A stretch of DNA of 64,000 nt, taken from the NCBI GenBank assembly GCA_965206405.1, contig CBDBJQ010000006.1, positions 2,604,001 to 2,668,000 on the forward strand, read 5' to 3'. Shown here in pieces: positions 56,862 through 64,000 of this stretch. The notes below the pieces were generated by a model, which was given only the letters and a program-made list of their open reading frames with translations, did no database searches and was not told where the DNA came from. Source of the DNA: CBDBJQ01 sp965206405 (GTDB lineage: Bacteria; Pseudomonadota; Alphaproteobacteria; UBA8366). The translations under genes and the position numbers were made by a program. How positions within the stretch are numbered: position 1 is the first letter of the stretch; each line of letters starts with the position of its first letter.

Positions 56862-57791
56862 TCAGTCGAACAGGCTGGATACCGACCGGGCTTCGCTGAT
56901 CCTGGAGATCGCCTCGGCAAAGAGCGGGGCGATGGAGAGATGGTGAATGCTGTCGGACACCCGCACCGCCTCAGTGGGCAGAATGCTGTCGGTGACAACA
57001 AGACGTTCCAGCGGCGCCGCGGTAACACGGGCAACCGCCCCGCCCGACAGGACGCCGTGGGTGACATAGGCGGAGATCGATTTGGCTCCTTGCTCGATCA
57101 GCTTCTCGGCGGCGTTGCACAGCGTGCCCGCCGAATCGACGATATCGTCGACCAGGATGCACTCCCGCCCGTCAACCTCGCCGATGATGTTCATAACCTC
57201 CGAGACCCCGTCACGCTCCCGGCGCTTGTCGATGATCGCAAGGTCTGCGTCGACGCGGCCGGCGATCGACCGCGCCCGGACCACGCCGCCGGCGTCCGGG
57301 GAGACGATGACCGGCCGACCGCTGAGATTTTTCTGTATGTCCGGGGCGAAGACCGGTGCCGCGTACAGATTGTCGGTCGGAATGTCGAAAAAACCCTGTA
57401 TCTGGCCCGAATGCAGATCCAGTGTCAGTACCCTGTCGGCGCCGGCCGTGGTCAGGAGATTGGCCACCAGCTTGGCGGAAATCGGTGTTCTTGGGCCCGT
57501 TTTCCGGTCTTGGCGGGCATAGCCGAAATAGGGAATAACTGCTGTAATCCGGGTCGCCGAGCCGCGTTTCAGGGCGTCGATCGCGACCAGTAGCTCAAGC
57601 AGGTTGTCATTCGCCGGATAGCTCGTCGATTGGATGATGAACATGTCCTCGCCGCGGACATTTTCCTCGATTTCGACGAACACTTCCATATCGGAGAACC
57701 GGCGGACCGCTGCCTTGGTCAGCGGAATCTTGAGGCCGGCCGAGATCGCCTCCGCCAGGGGTCTGTTGCTGTTGCAGGAAAGGATTTTCAT
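56862..57791 (-). CDS. prs: ribose-phosphate pyrophosphokinase
   Basis: PRPP synthase makes the precursor of nucleotides, His, Trp and NAD. The 309-residue protein has the flexible loop and ATP region YARQDRK near 96, the histidine-containing LDLHSGQIQGFF near 130, and the PRPP loop ILVDDIVDSAGT near 215. Starts with ATG 57791 following a leader of 12-bp repeats. It is upstream of rplY on the same strand, 198 bases away. Confidence 0.97.
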   Translation of the reverse strand: MKILSCNSNRPLAEAISAGLKIPLTKAAVRRFSDMEVFVEIEENVRGEDMFIIQSTSYPANDNLLELLVAIDALKRGSATRITAVIPYFGYARQDRKTGPRTPISAKLVANLLTTAGADRVLTLDLHSGQIQGFFDIPTDNLYAAPVFAPDIQKNLSGRPVIVSPDAGGVVRARSIAGRVDADLAIIDKRRERDGVSEVMNIIGEVDGRECILVDDIVDSAGTLCNAAEKLIEQGAKSISAYVTHGVLSGGAVARVTAAPLERLVVTDSILPTEAVRVSDSIHHLSIAPLFAEAISRISEARSVSSLFD

Positions 57792-57820
57792 CCATCAGAC
57801 CTTTCGGCGACGCGCCACTT

Positions 57821-57868
57821 CCATGGCGATTTCCATGGCGATTTTGGGCGATTTTGTGTGGCGATTTC
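57821..57868. repeat. 12-bp tandem repeat upstream of prs
   Basis: Two exact units of CCATGGCGATTT are followed by two diverged copies. They lie 30 bases before the prs start. Confidence 0.85.
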
Positions 57869-57993
57869 TATAGCAATGCGGCGGTAGCATGGCAATCACG
57901 ACCATGCCCATCACCATCTGTACCACATCAGCTGGCGCGAATCGGAAGATGTGCAGGCAGGGAGCCGACGATCACCTGCCCCGTTGTGTAATT

Positions 57994-58345
57994 CTAGGCA
58001 AAATAGATCCGCAGGGAATACCGAGGGTCGGAGCTGGCAGTCTTGTTTTTCAGGTATTCGAGCGTCTCGAGACGGCGGTTGTCGAAATGCACCGCACATG
58101 ATTTTCTCGATGGGCTGATGCAGGGCTGCAAAGAGGGCTACAAAGAACGCGGCTTCGTCCGGCCTACCGAGGCTCTCCCCAAGTTGGGCAACGCATTCCC
58201 GCCTGTCCCCATTGGTGAGCTTCCAGTGCTCCTGTAGCCAGTCTGCGGAGAGAAAACGCGGGCAACACAGAAGTAGCGGCTGGTCGCGGTTTTGCGTTTT
58301 TGATGCCGTTTTCCGTGCAACGCAGGCCGCCCGCTTGAATGGCAT
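57994..58345 (-). pseudogene. possible degenerate gene (frameshift)
   Basis: A minus-strand frame reads like protein from about 58260 to 58100 (DWLQEHWKLTNGDRRE, then LGESLGRPDEAAFF and ALHQPIEKIM), then shifts frame near 58093 to continue as NRRLETLEYLKNKTASSD and RYSLRIYFA, ending at 57994. The amino-acid make-up is protein-like in both parts, but I do not recognise a family. Confidence 0.25.
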
Positions 58346-58549
58346 TCATTGAACACCATCCTTTCGCATCCAGCGGCGACACAGCCGCGGATCACATATC
58401 TAGACCGCAATCAGCACACAGCACACAACCGCTGCGCACAGGGACAGCACCAGTAATTGGAAAAGATAAGGCACGCCGCTTCCTTAGTTCCACCGTCTCG
58501 CAGAAAACCCCGCAAAACCTTACAGAAAAAGCCCCTGCAACTTTCCGCG
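58346..58549. other. intergenic region downstream of pgeF
   Basis: I see no supported gene or clear regulatory structure here; GC content is lower than in the flanking genes. Confidence 0.4.
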
Positions 58550-59347
58550 CTACCCAATGAGAGCAATTGCCGAAAGACCGCTCCCGTATTTCGCCTCACC
58601 GTTGTTCCAGGCACGGCGATAACTGAAGAAACGGGCAGCGTCACCACAAGTGTCGGCGGACAGCGGGTCGATAACGGCAATCCCGCACCCTCCGAGACGG
58701 GCAGCAACACATCCAACAAGATCGAAGAGATAATGCCCCGTACGCTCCGCCGGCCGGAAGAACCTCCCGGTGCCGGAATTCTGCTCGGCGAACAGGCCGG
58801 GGAACTCCGGTCCGACTTCATAGGTATCCGGGCCGATCGCTGGACCGATCGCGGCGTGGATGCGGTCGCGGACAGCACCCCGCGCCACCATCGCCTCGAC
58901 CGTGGCCTCGACAACTCCGGCGAGCGTTCCCCGCCAACCGGAATGCGCCGCGCCGATCACCCCGGCATCAGTATCGGCGAGCAGTACCGGAACGCAGTCT
59001 GCACTCAGGATACCGAGCACCGGCCCTGGCCGGTCGGCAACCATGGCGTCGGCACGCGGCGGATCGGTGGCGGGCCAGCCCTTCCCAGCGTCCACAACAG
59101 CGGTTCCATGCACCTGCCGCAGAACACGCAGTGCGTCTTTCCCGAATCCCAGCGCAGCCATCGCCCGGCGGCGATTCTCGGCGACGCTGGCCGGATCATC
59201 GCCATTGGTATAGCCGACATTCAGGGATGCGTATTGGCCGGTGCTAACGCCGCCGTTGCGGGTGAAAAAGGCATGACGAACACCAGCGATCTCTGACAGC
59301 GCTGCGGCTCGCAGAACGGGAACCGAGGGGGATTCGACGCAAGTCAC
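58550..59347 (-). CDS. pgeF: peptidoglycan editing factor PgeF (laccase-domain, YfiH family)
   Basis: The 265-residue protein has the zinc ligands of the family: His in VRQVHGT near residue 75, Cys in SADCVPVL near 118 and His in AAHSGWRG near 136. PgeF removes wrongly incorporated L-Ser from peptidoglycan precursors; homologues are also purine nucleoside phosphorylases. The GTG start at 59347 overlaps the stop of midA (GTGA), giving a three-gene operon with lgt and midA, as in many alphaproteobacteria. Confidence 0.93.
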   Translation of the reverse strand: MTCVESPSVPVLRAAALSEIAGVRHAFFTRNGGVSTGQYASLNVGYTNGDDPASVAENRRRAMAALGFGKDALRVLRQVHGTAVVDAGKGWPATDPPRADAMVADRPGPVLGILSADCVPVLLADTDAGVIGAAHSGWRGTLAGVVEATVEAMVARGAVRDRIHAAIGPAIGPDTYEVGPEFPGLFAEQNSGTGRFFRPAERTGHYLFDLVGCVAARLGGCGIAVIDPLSADTCGDAARFFSYRRAWNNGEAKYGSGLSAIALIG

Positions 59348-60450
59348 TCGGCAAAACCAGCCGGTATCGGTGCGCCGAGAGGAAGAACCGCGCAAGCCTT
59401 GAACAGCTCCCCCATTTCGGCAGCTCCAGTCAGCCGCTGTAGGGCGGTTTCGATCTCGCGGGTCTGCCGGAAGTTGGCGCGGCGCATCAAGATCTCTGCG
59501 CGCTTTGCAATCCCGAGCTTCTCGAGGAACAGGCCCTGCGACACCGGGCCGTGCATTGCGGCATGCGGCCGGATAGCCCGACGCAGGGCGGCAAAATCGA
59601 CATGGGCCGTGAGGTCCGCCGTTCCGGGCGCCGCGAAAACATCCTCATGGCGGTGCTGGCGGACAGCCTGGAACGTACCAACGCCCCCATTCCCCTCGCC
59701 GCCATAATCAACGAGGAGAGCGGCACCGCCACAGCGCGCGATACGCTCGGCGATCCACGCCGCAACGCCGAACGCGGCCGGGCACAATTCGACGAGCGCG
59801 CCGCACGCCGCCTCGTTTGACGTCCCAGAGGACGCCCCGGAGGACGCCCCGGAATCCTTGAGTAATCCCGCCACCGCCGGCGTGCCAGGGCCCAGGACCC
59901 AGGACAGGGCACCGTCCTTCTCCCCGACCATGCGCTCGCGCCAGCCTTTTGAAGTCCGCTGGAGCTGGTGGATCGGCAGGGCGTCAAAAAACTCGTTGGC
60001 GATCAGAAACAGCGGCCCTTCGGGAACCGTCTCTATGGAAGCATGCCAAGCGGCATCGAGGCCGGTAAACCGCTCCTGCTGCATGGCTCGCAACGCCGGG
60101 CTAGCCTCGACCAGATGCAGGGCCATGGCCGCGGGAAACCCCGGCATTCCCCGGGCACTGCGCAGAAGATCGGTCATCAGCGTGCCGCGTCCGGGGCCGA
60201 GATCGACCAGCACAGCCGATGCCGGACTCCCCGACTGGCGCCACGCCTCGGCAAGCCAGAGACCGACCAGCTCGCCGAACATCTGGCTTACGTCCGGCGC
60301 GGTGATGAAGTCTCCGGCGCGACCGAAAGGGGTGCCACGGGCGTAATAGCCGTACTCGGGATGATGCATCGCCTCGGTCATGAAGGCGGCAACCGTCATC
60401 GGGCCGGCGATACGGATCCTCCGGATCATGAGGTCGCGCAACGACGTCAT
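59344..60450 (-). CDS. SAM-dependent methyltransferase, MidA/NDUFAF7 family
   Basis: This 368-residue protein belongs to the COG1565 group, whose mitochondrial member NDUFAF7 methylates a complex I subunit. SAM motif I is VDLGPGRGTLM near residue 80, and the N-terminal MHHPEYGYYARG and FGRAGDFITAPDVSQMFGE are family hallmarks. A 12-bp tandem repeat in the gene encodes SGASSGASSGTS in a surface loop near 205. Its ATG overlaps the lgt stop (TGATG). Confidence 0.92.
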   Translation of the reverse strand: MTSLRDLMIRRIRIAGPMTVAAFMTEAMHHPEYGYYARGTPFGRAGDFITAPDVSQMFGELVGLWLAEAWRQSGSPASAVLVDLGPGRGTLMTDLLRSARGMPGFPAAMALHLVEASPALRAMQQERFTGLDAAWHASIETVPEGPLFLIANEFFDALPIHQLQRTSKGWRERMVGEKDGALSWVLGPGTPAVAGLLKDSGASSGASSGTSNEAACGALVELCPAAFGVAAWIAERIARCGGAALLVDYGGEGNGGVGTFQAVRQHRHEDVFAAPGTADLTAHVDFAALRRAIRPHAAMHGPVSQGLFLEKLGIAKRAEILMRRANFRQTREIETALQRLTGAAEMGELFKACAVLPLGAPIPAGFAE

Positions 60451-61328
60451 CACCGCTTTCCTCCCTGGCCCACTCCTCCCTGCTTCGCCGAGTCGGTATT
60501 CGCCTTTGTGCCCGCACCTGTCTGCACGCCATGGCTCTGCGCTTCCTGGCGGCGCAAGGCAGCAAAGATCAGGCCGGCGCCGGCCAACACCATCGGCACC
60601 GAAAGCCACTGCCCCCAGGTCGTGCCCCATGCAAGAAAACCGATAAAGGTGTCGGGTTCGCGCACCGTTTCGACCGCCATCCGCGCCAGACCGTAGCCGG
60701 CCAGAAACGCACCGGAGACAAGCCCCGGCCGCAACAAGGCGCGCCAACCCAGGATCAGCGCCAGCAGCAGGGCAAACAGGATCAGGCCCTCAAGTGCCGC
60801 TTCATAAAGCTGACTTGGATGGCGTGGCTCAGGCCCGGCACCGGGAAATACCACACCCCAGGGTAGTTTGGTTGGCCGGCCCCACAGCTCTCCATTGAAG
60901 AAATTGGCGATGCGACCGAACAGAAGTCCGATTGGCACCGCCGCCGTTATCAGATCGGCGATGCCCAGAAAGGAGATGCCGCGCAGCCGGCTGAACAGCG
61001 CTATCGCCGCAATGACGCCAAGTACACCGCCGTGAAACGACATTCCCCCTTTCCAGATCTGCAGGATCGCGAATGGATCCGTAACGAAATACGTAGGTTG
61101 ATAGAACAGCACGTAGCCGAGCCGGCCGCCGATGATTATGCCGAGCGTGGCCCAAACGAAAAAATCGTCGATCGCACGCCGCCCAAGTGCACTGGCGGGA
61201 AGGAACCGGAGCAGCCAGATGCAGTAGCGCCAACCGAGCACGAGCCCAGTAATGTAGGCAAGCGAGTACCAGCGGATGACGAGCGGACCGATCTCGAACG
61301 CCACCGGTCCGATAGAGGGAAACGACAC
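60450..61328 (-). CDS. lgt: phosphatidylglycerol-prolipoprotein diacylglyceryl transferase
   Basis: Lgt attaches diacylglycerol to the lipobox cysteine of prolipoproteins in the inner membrane. The 292-residue protein has about seven membrane segments, the His-Gly motif MSFHGGVLG near 95 and the signature GRIANFFNGELWG near 132. GTG at 61328 with a GGGAG site is the start; the longer upstream reading lacks similarity. The C-terminal tail is polar and low-complexity. First gene of the lgt-midA-pgeF operon. Confidence 0.96.
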   Translation of the reverse strand: MSFPSIGPVAFEIGPLVIRWYSLAYITGLVLGWRYCIWLLRFLPASALGRRAIDDFFVWATLGIIIGGRLGYVLFYQPTYFVTDPFAILQIWKGGMSFHGGVLGVIAAIALFSRLRGISFLGIADLITAAVPIGLLFGRIANFFNGELWGRPTKLPWGVVFPGAGPEPRHPSQLYEAALEGLILFALLLALILGWRALLRPGLVSGAFLAGYGLARMAVETVREPDTFIGFLAWGTTWGQWLSVPMVLAGAGLIFAALRRQEAQSHGVQTGAGTKANTDSAKQGGVGQGGKR

Positions 61329-61485
61329 GATATACTCCCGATGCTTGGCGCGGTCAGTTATACCAGCGGCACAAGGGAGCGTCAGTGCACCTTGCCGGGT
61401 CGGCGCCCGGGCCCCATATGCGGTGGAGGCCGTGCGAGATTGAATCCGGATGGTATGATTCCGGATGATACGGGAGAATACGACA

Positions 61486-61872
61486 ATGCAGACCAAAAAC
61501 CGAATTCTCAGCGATATGGCCCGTGCCGCAACTGGCGCTGCCGGCGTTCTGACCGGTGCGCGCAGCGAGGTAGAGGCTGTCCTCCGCCAACGGCTGGAGC
61601 GCCTTCTGGCCGGCACGGACATGGTGTCACGCGAGGAATTCGAGGCCGTCCGGGCCGCCGCCATCAAGGCGCGGGAAACGCAGGAGGCGCTCGAAAAGCG
61701 CATCGCCGCCTTGGAGCGGAAAGGCGCCGGCAAGGCCACCCGTACCGCCGGCAAGCGTACCACTGGCAAGGCCAGCGCACGCGCATCCCGCCCGGCAACC
61801 AGAAAAACCACCAAACAGCCTGCCGGAAAAACCGCGGCCCGGAGAAAACCGCGGCGCTCCAAAACATCCTGA
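61486..61872 (+). CDS. ubiK: accessory factor UbiK family protein with a Lys/Ala-rich tail
   Basis: UbiK (BMFP) proteins are small coiled-coil factors that help ubiquinone synthesis. The first 80 residues match: MQTKNRILSDMARAATGAAG and REEFEAVRAAAIKARETQEAL, a trimeric coiled coil. The last 50 residues are Lys, Ala, Thr and Arg repeats resembling histone H1-like tails. ATG 61486 has a GGGAGA-like site and fits the family start. The stop codon is part of a 14-bp triplication. It is divergent from lgt. Confidence 0.9.
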   Translation: MQTKNRILSDMARAATGAAGVLTGARSEVEAVLRQRLERLLAGTDMVSREEFEAVRAAAIKARETQEALEKRIAALERKGAGKATRTAGKRTTGKASARASRPATRKTTKQPAGKTAARRKPRRSKTS

Positions 61873-61900
61873 CCGAATCGTCCTAACCAAATCGTCCTGG
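61859..61900. repeat. 14-bp triplication spanning the ubiK stop codon
   Basis: Three 14-bp units (CCAAAACATCCTGA, CCGAATCGTCCTAA, CCAAATCGTCCTGG) run from the last codons of ubiK into the gap. The first unit contains the TGA stop. Confidence 0.85.
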
Positions 61901-62054
61901 CTGCGGCGTTCCGCCCCAAGACCTGACCGGGTGCCTCGGACGCCTCGTTCTCTCCCGTACCCTCGTGCCACACCCGATTACGCTGGCGATTGCGCTGGAC
62001 CCGGATCGAATCCGGAAACCAGGGCGCGCAAAGAAAAAATCTGTGGAGAACTTC

Positions 62055-62087
62055 ATATAGTGTTTGCCGCCCACGCAGACACTATAT
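62055..62087 (+). promoter_or_regulatory. inverted repeat upstream of the YbjN gene
   Basis: ATATAGTGT and its exact reverse complement ACACTATAT are 15 bases apart, about 100 bases before the YbjN start. It may be an operator or a stem-loop. The rest of 61901-62180 holds no gene that I can support. Confidence 0.4.
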
Positions 62088-62180
62088 ACCGTAGTCTGTG
62101 TGGCACCTGGCAGGGTACGCCTCGTTTTCTTTTACCTGACCGGCAGTTAGGCGGATCGGGCGCGGCACCGGAGAAACCTC

Positions 62181-62684
62181 ATGATCGACTCCCTTCCCAA
62201 AGTCGATGTCTCAAGCGACAACCCCATCGACGTCATCGAGGCTATCGCCGACGCCGCTGAGTGGCAGGCCGACAGATCCGGGAACAATGAACTGATCGTC
62301 GAGGCGGTCGGCCAGTGGTGCAACTACACGATGTACTTCATCTGGAACACCGAGGCTGGTGCGCTCTACTGCACCAGCGTGCTCGACATCCGCGTGCCTG
62401 ATGACCACCGGGCCAACATCATCGAACTGACTTCGCTCGTCAACGAACAGCTCTGGCTCGGGCATTTCGGACTGAATTCGGAGTTCGGTCTGCCGATGTT
62501 CCGCTACACGATACTCAACCGGGGAGCCCGGGAAATCGAAACCGAGATGCTCGAGGATATTTTCGACATCGCCTTCCAGGAGTGCGAGCGCTTCTACCCC
62601 GCCTTCCAGTTCGTGATCTGGGGCAACCAGAAGCCGGGCGACGCTCTCGCCATGGCTGTCACCGAAACAGTCGGCGAAGCCTGA
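62181..62684 (+). CDS. YbjN domain-containing protein
   Basis: The 167-residue protein matches the YbjN/T3SS-chaperone-like fold: DVIEAIADAAEWQADRSG near the start, MYFIWNTEAGALYCTSVLDIRV near 55, ELTSLVNEQLWLGHFGL near 90 and RYTILNRGA near 118. In E. coli YbjN affects stress and motility; the mechanism is unknown. It precedes proC by 9 bases, a conserved pair in alphaproteobacteria. Confidence 0.9.
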   Translation: MIDSLPKVDVSSDNPIDVIEAIADAAEWQADRSGNNELIVEAVGQWCNYTMYFIWNTEAGALYCTSVLDIRVPDDHRANIIELTSLVNEQLWLGHFGLNSEFGLPMFRYTILNRGAREIETEMLEDIFDIAFQECERFYPAFQFVIWGNQKPGDALAMAVTETVGEA

Positions 62685-62693
62685 GCCGCCGTT

Positions 62694-63512
62694 ATGACTA
62701 CCAACGCTAAGCCGCTGCTGCTGGTCGGATGCGGGAAGATGGGCAGCGCCATGCTCTCGGGGTGGCTCGAGCGTGGCGCCGTGGCCGGCGGCGTGAGCGT
62801 GATCGAGCCGGCCGGAGCGCCGGAATTCGCAGGTCAGGACGGTATCGACATCGTCTCCGACGGCACACAACTGCCTGAGGCCTTCTCGCCCGAAACCGTC
62901 GTTCTTGCGGTCAAGCCGCAAATCATGGACGAAGCCATTGCCCCCTGTCGCCGCTACGCCTCGTCCGGTGCCCTGTTTCTGTCGATCGCCGCCGGCAAGA
63001 CCATCGGCTATTTCGAGGAGCATCTCGGCAGCGAGGCGGCGATTGTTCGTGCGATGCCGAACACACCCGCCACAATCGGCGCCGGCATCACCGCCTGCGC
63101 CGCCAATGCGCAGGCTGACAAGCATCAGCGCGACCGCGCCATGTCCCTGCTGGAGGCGGTCGGTGAAGCGCTGATGATCGAAGACGAAGGATTGCTCGAC
63201 GCGGTGACCGGTGTCTCGGGAAGCGGCCCGGCCTATGTCTTCCTGCTCATCGAATGCCTGGCCGCAGCCGGAGTGGATGCAGGCCTTCCCAAAGAGCTTG
63301 CAGACCGGCTGGCGCTGCAGACGGTGGCCGGTGCCGGGCAACTGGCTGTTGCCAGCGCCGATTCTCCCTCGACCCTGCGCGAGAACGTCACCAGCCCGGG
63401 CGGAACCACCCAGGAAGCACTCACCGTGCTGATGGCGAAGGACGGCATGGCCCCGCTGATGACACAGGCAGTAGCGGCAGCGACCCGGAGAAGCCGGGAA
63501 CTATCCGGCTAA
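62694..63512 (+). CDS. proC: pyrroline-5-carboxylate reductase
   Basis: ProC makes L-proline from pyrroline-5-carboxylate with NAD(P)H. The Rossmann motif LLVGCGKMGSAML is at residues 8-20; VLAVKPQIMDE near 70, RAMPNTPATIGAG near 122 and the C-terminal signature SGSGPAYVFLLIE and TSPGGTTQEAL are intact. The 272-residue length is typical. It follows the YbjN gene closely. A large minisatellite lies 24 bases after the stop. Confidence 0.96.
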   Translation: MTTNAKPLLLVGCGKMGSAMLSGWLERGAVAGGVSVIEPAGAPEFAGQDGIDIVSDGTQLPEAFSPETVVLAVKPQIMDEAIAPCRRYASSGALFLSIAAGKTIGYFEEHLGSEAAIVRAMPNTPATIGAGITACAANAQADKHQRDRAMSLLEAVGEALMIEDEGLLDAVTGVSGSGPAYVFLLIECLAAAGVDAGLPKELADRLALQTVAGAGQLAVASADSPSTLRENVTSPGGTTQEALTVLMAKDGMAPLMTQAVAAATRRSRELSG

Positions 63513-63536
63513 TCCGCCCCGGGAAACACCCCGTCA

Positions 63537-63673
63537 TCCTGCGACCCCAGCCTCCTGCGACCCCAGCCTCCTGCGACCCCAGCCTCCTGCGACCCCAGCC
63601 TCCTGCGACCCCAGCCTCCTGCGACCCCAGCCTCCTGCGACCCCAGCCTCCTGCGACTCCAGCCTCCTGCGCC
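63537..63673. repeat. 16-bp minisatellite downstream of proC
   Basis: Eight full copies of TCCTGCGACCCCAGCC, seven identical and the last with one change, plus a 9-base partial. No gene is encoded; the open frames across it are pure repeat translation. Confidence 0.98.
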
Positions 63674-63718
63674 TTCTCGTCATTCCCTCCTGCTCACCAG
63701 TTCGGGTAGACTGGTGGC

Positions 63719-64000
63719 ATGAGCGATGAACGAGACAACAGGGACCGTGTGGTAGCGGCGGCCGCCCTGGGCCTGGCATCGGAGCATGGTGACTGGACCG
63801 CGGTGCCCCTGGCGGCGATCATGGAGCGGGCTGGCCTGTCGGCGGAGGATGCAGAACGGCACTTTCCGTGCAAGGTGTCCTGCCTGGCCGCAATCATGCG
63901 TGACACCGATGCGCGGGTTTCCGCCGAGAACATGACGTTCGAGGAAGAGGACATGGCCCGGGATCGGCTGTTTGCAGTCCTGATGTCCCGGATCGATGCG
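63719..64000 (+). CDS. TetR-like regulator (COQ9/TetR type), 3' partial
   Basis: An ATG at 63719 opens a frame to the end of the window encoding 94 residues: MSDERDNRDRVVAAAALGLA, then AAIMERAGLSAEDAERHFPC, the TetR HTH, and RLFAVLMSRIDA, a segment typical of an alphaproteobacterial TetR branch next to proC. The regulated genes are unknown. The C-terminal ligand domain is outside the window. Confidence 0.8.
   Translation, partial: MSDERDNRDRVVAAAALGLASEHGDWTAVPLAAIMERAGLSAEDAERHFPCKVSCLAAIMRDTDARVSAENMTFEEEDMARDRLFAVLMSRIDA

Noticed and set aside
57911..58410. Several small open frames on both strands presented as separate genes
   Set aside because: None has a start site with support or a recognisable family; only the two-frame segment was kept as a weak pseudogene candidate.
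61970..62040. tRNA-like segment near GGATCGAATCC
   Set aside because: The T-arm-like motif is part of a small palindrome only; D and anticodon arms are missing.
63537..63673. Proline-rich coding repeat after proC
   Set aside because: All frames across it are just translated repeat, with no start, no ribosome site and a unit of 16 bp that shifts frame each time.

Overview
The window reads as the chromosome of a GC-rich, aerobic, heterotrophic alphaproteobacterium, probably Rhodospirillales-like. The evidence is the order prs-rplY-pth-ychF, a petABC bc1 operon, lgt-midA-pgeF, a CIRCE-controlled groESL operon, ubiK/ybjN/proC neighbours, and many CoA-linked catabolic genes. About 63 protein genes are supported. 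No rRNA, tRNA or CRISPR array was seen. One real gene, rpmJ (41 codons, minus strand, 7877-8002), is very short and easily missed.

Layout: 1-7.7 kb carries a catabolic cluster: a flavin disulfide reductase (cut by the window edge), a CitE-like lyase, MmgE/PrpD, an HpaB/4-hydroxybutyryl-CoA-dehydratase-like protein, a TfdA-like dioxygenase and a family III CoA transferase. 7.8-16.7 kb holds rpmJ, a membrane protein, mmsA, ispG, gloA, an MFS carrier, a fumarase/adenylosuccinate-lyase family enzyme and phosphonoacetate hydrolase (phnA). 16.8-19.05 kb is groESL with promoter, CIRCE operator and a textbook terminator.

19.2-25.2 kb is an accessory island flanked by two ~85-93 bp direct repeats. 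It holds a PIN toxin/HTH antitoxin pair, an IS481 remnant, and an IS21-type istA gene split by two other insertion sequences (IS5/ISL2-like and IS1380-like). The three istA pieces can be rejoined to a near-complete protein. A DUF3489 remnant and a hipBA pair with a perfect 20-bp inverted-repeat operator lie just outside the right repeat.

27.3-42.4 kb is a second catabolic region: a DMT exporter, a ketopantoate-reductase-like protein, two Fe(II)/2-oxoglutarate dioxygenases, an enolase-superfamily enzyme, an acylating aldehyde dehydrogenase followed by a SucC/SucD-like CoA ligase pair, two isocitrate-lyase/PEP-mutase family proteins, an HpcH/HpaI aldolase, TusA, MsrA, a hydrolase and an SDR. 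42.7-64 kb is mostly housekeeping: Nudix, cca, hemF, a cold-shock protein, petABC, mtnP, tandem rhodaneses, dienelactone hydrolase, ychF, pth, rplY, prs, pgeF, midA, lgt, ubiK, ybjN, proC and the start of a TetR-like regulator.

A recurring oddity is short uninterrupted tandem repeats (11-16 bp units) in the gaps between genes. In at least three unrelated genes (rpmJ, the DUF1285 gene, ubiK) the repeat unit contains that gene's own last codons and stop codon.
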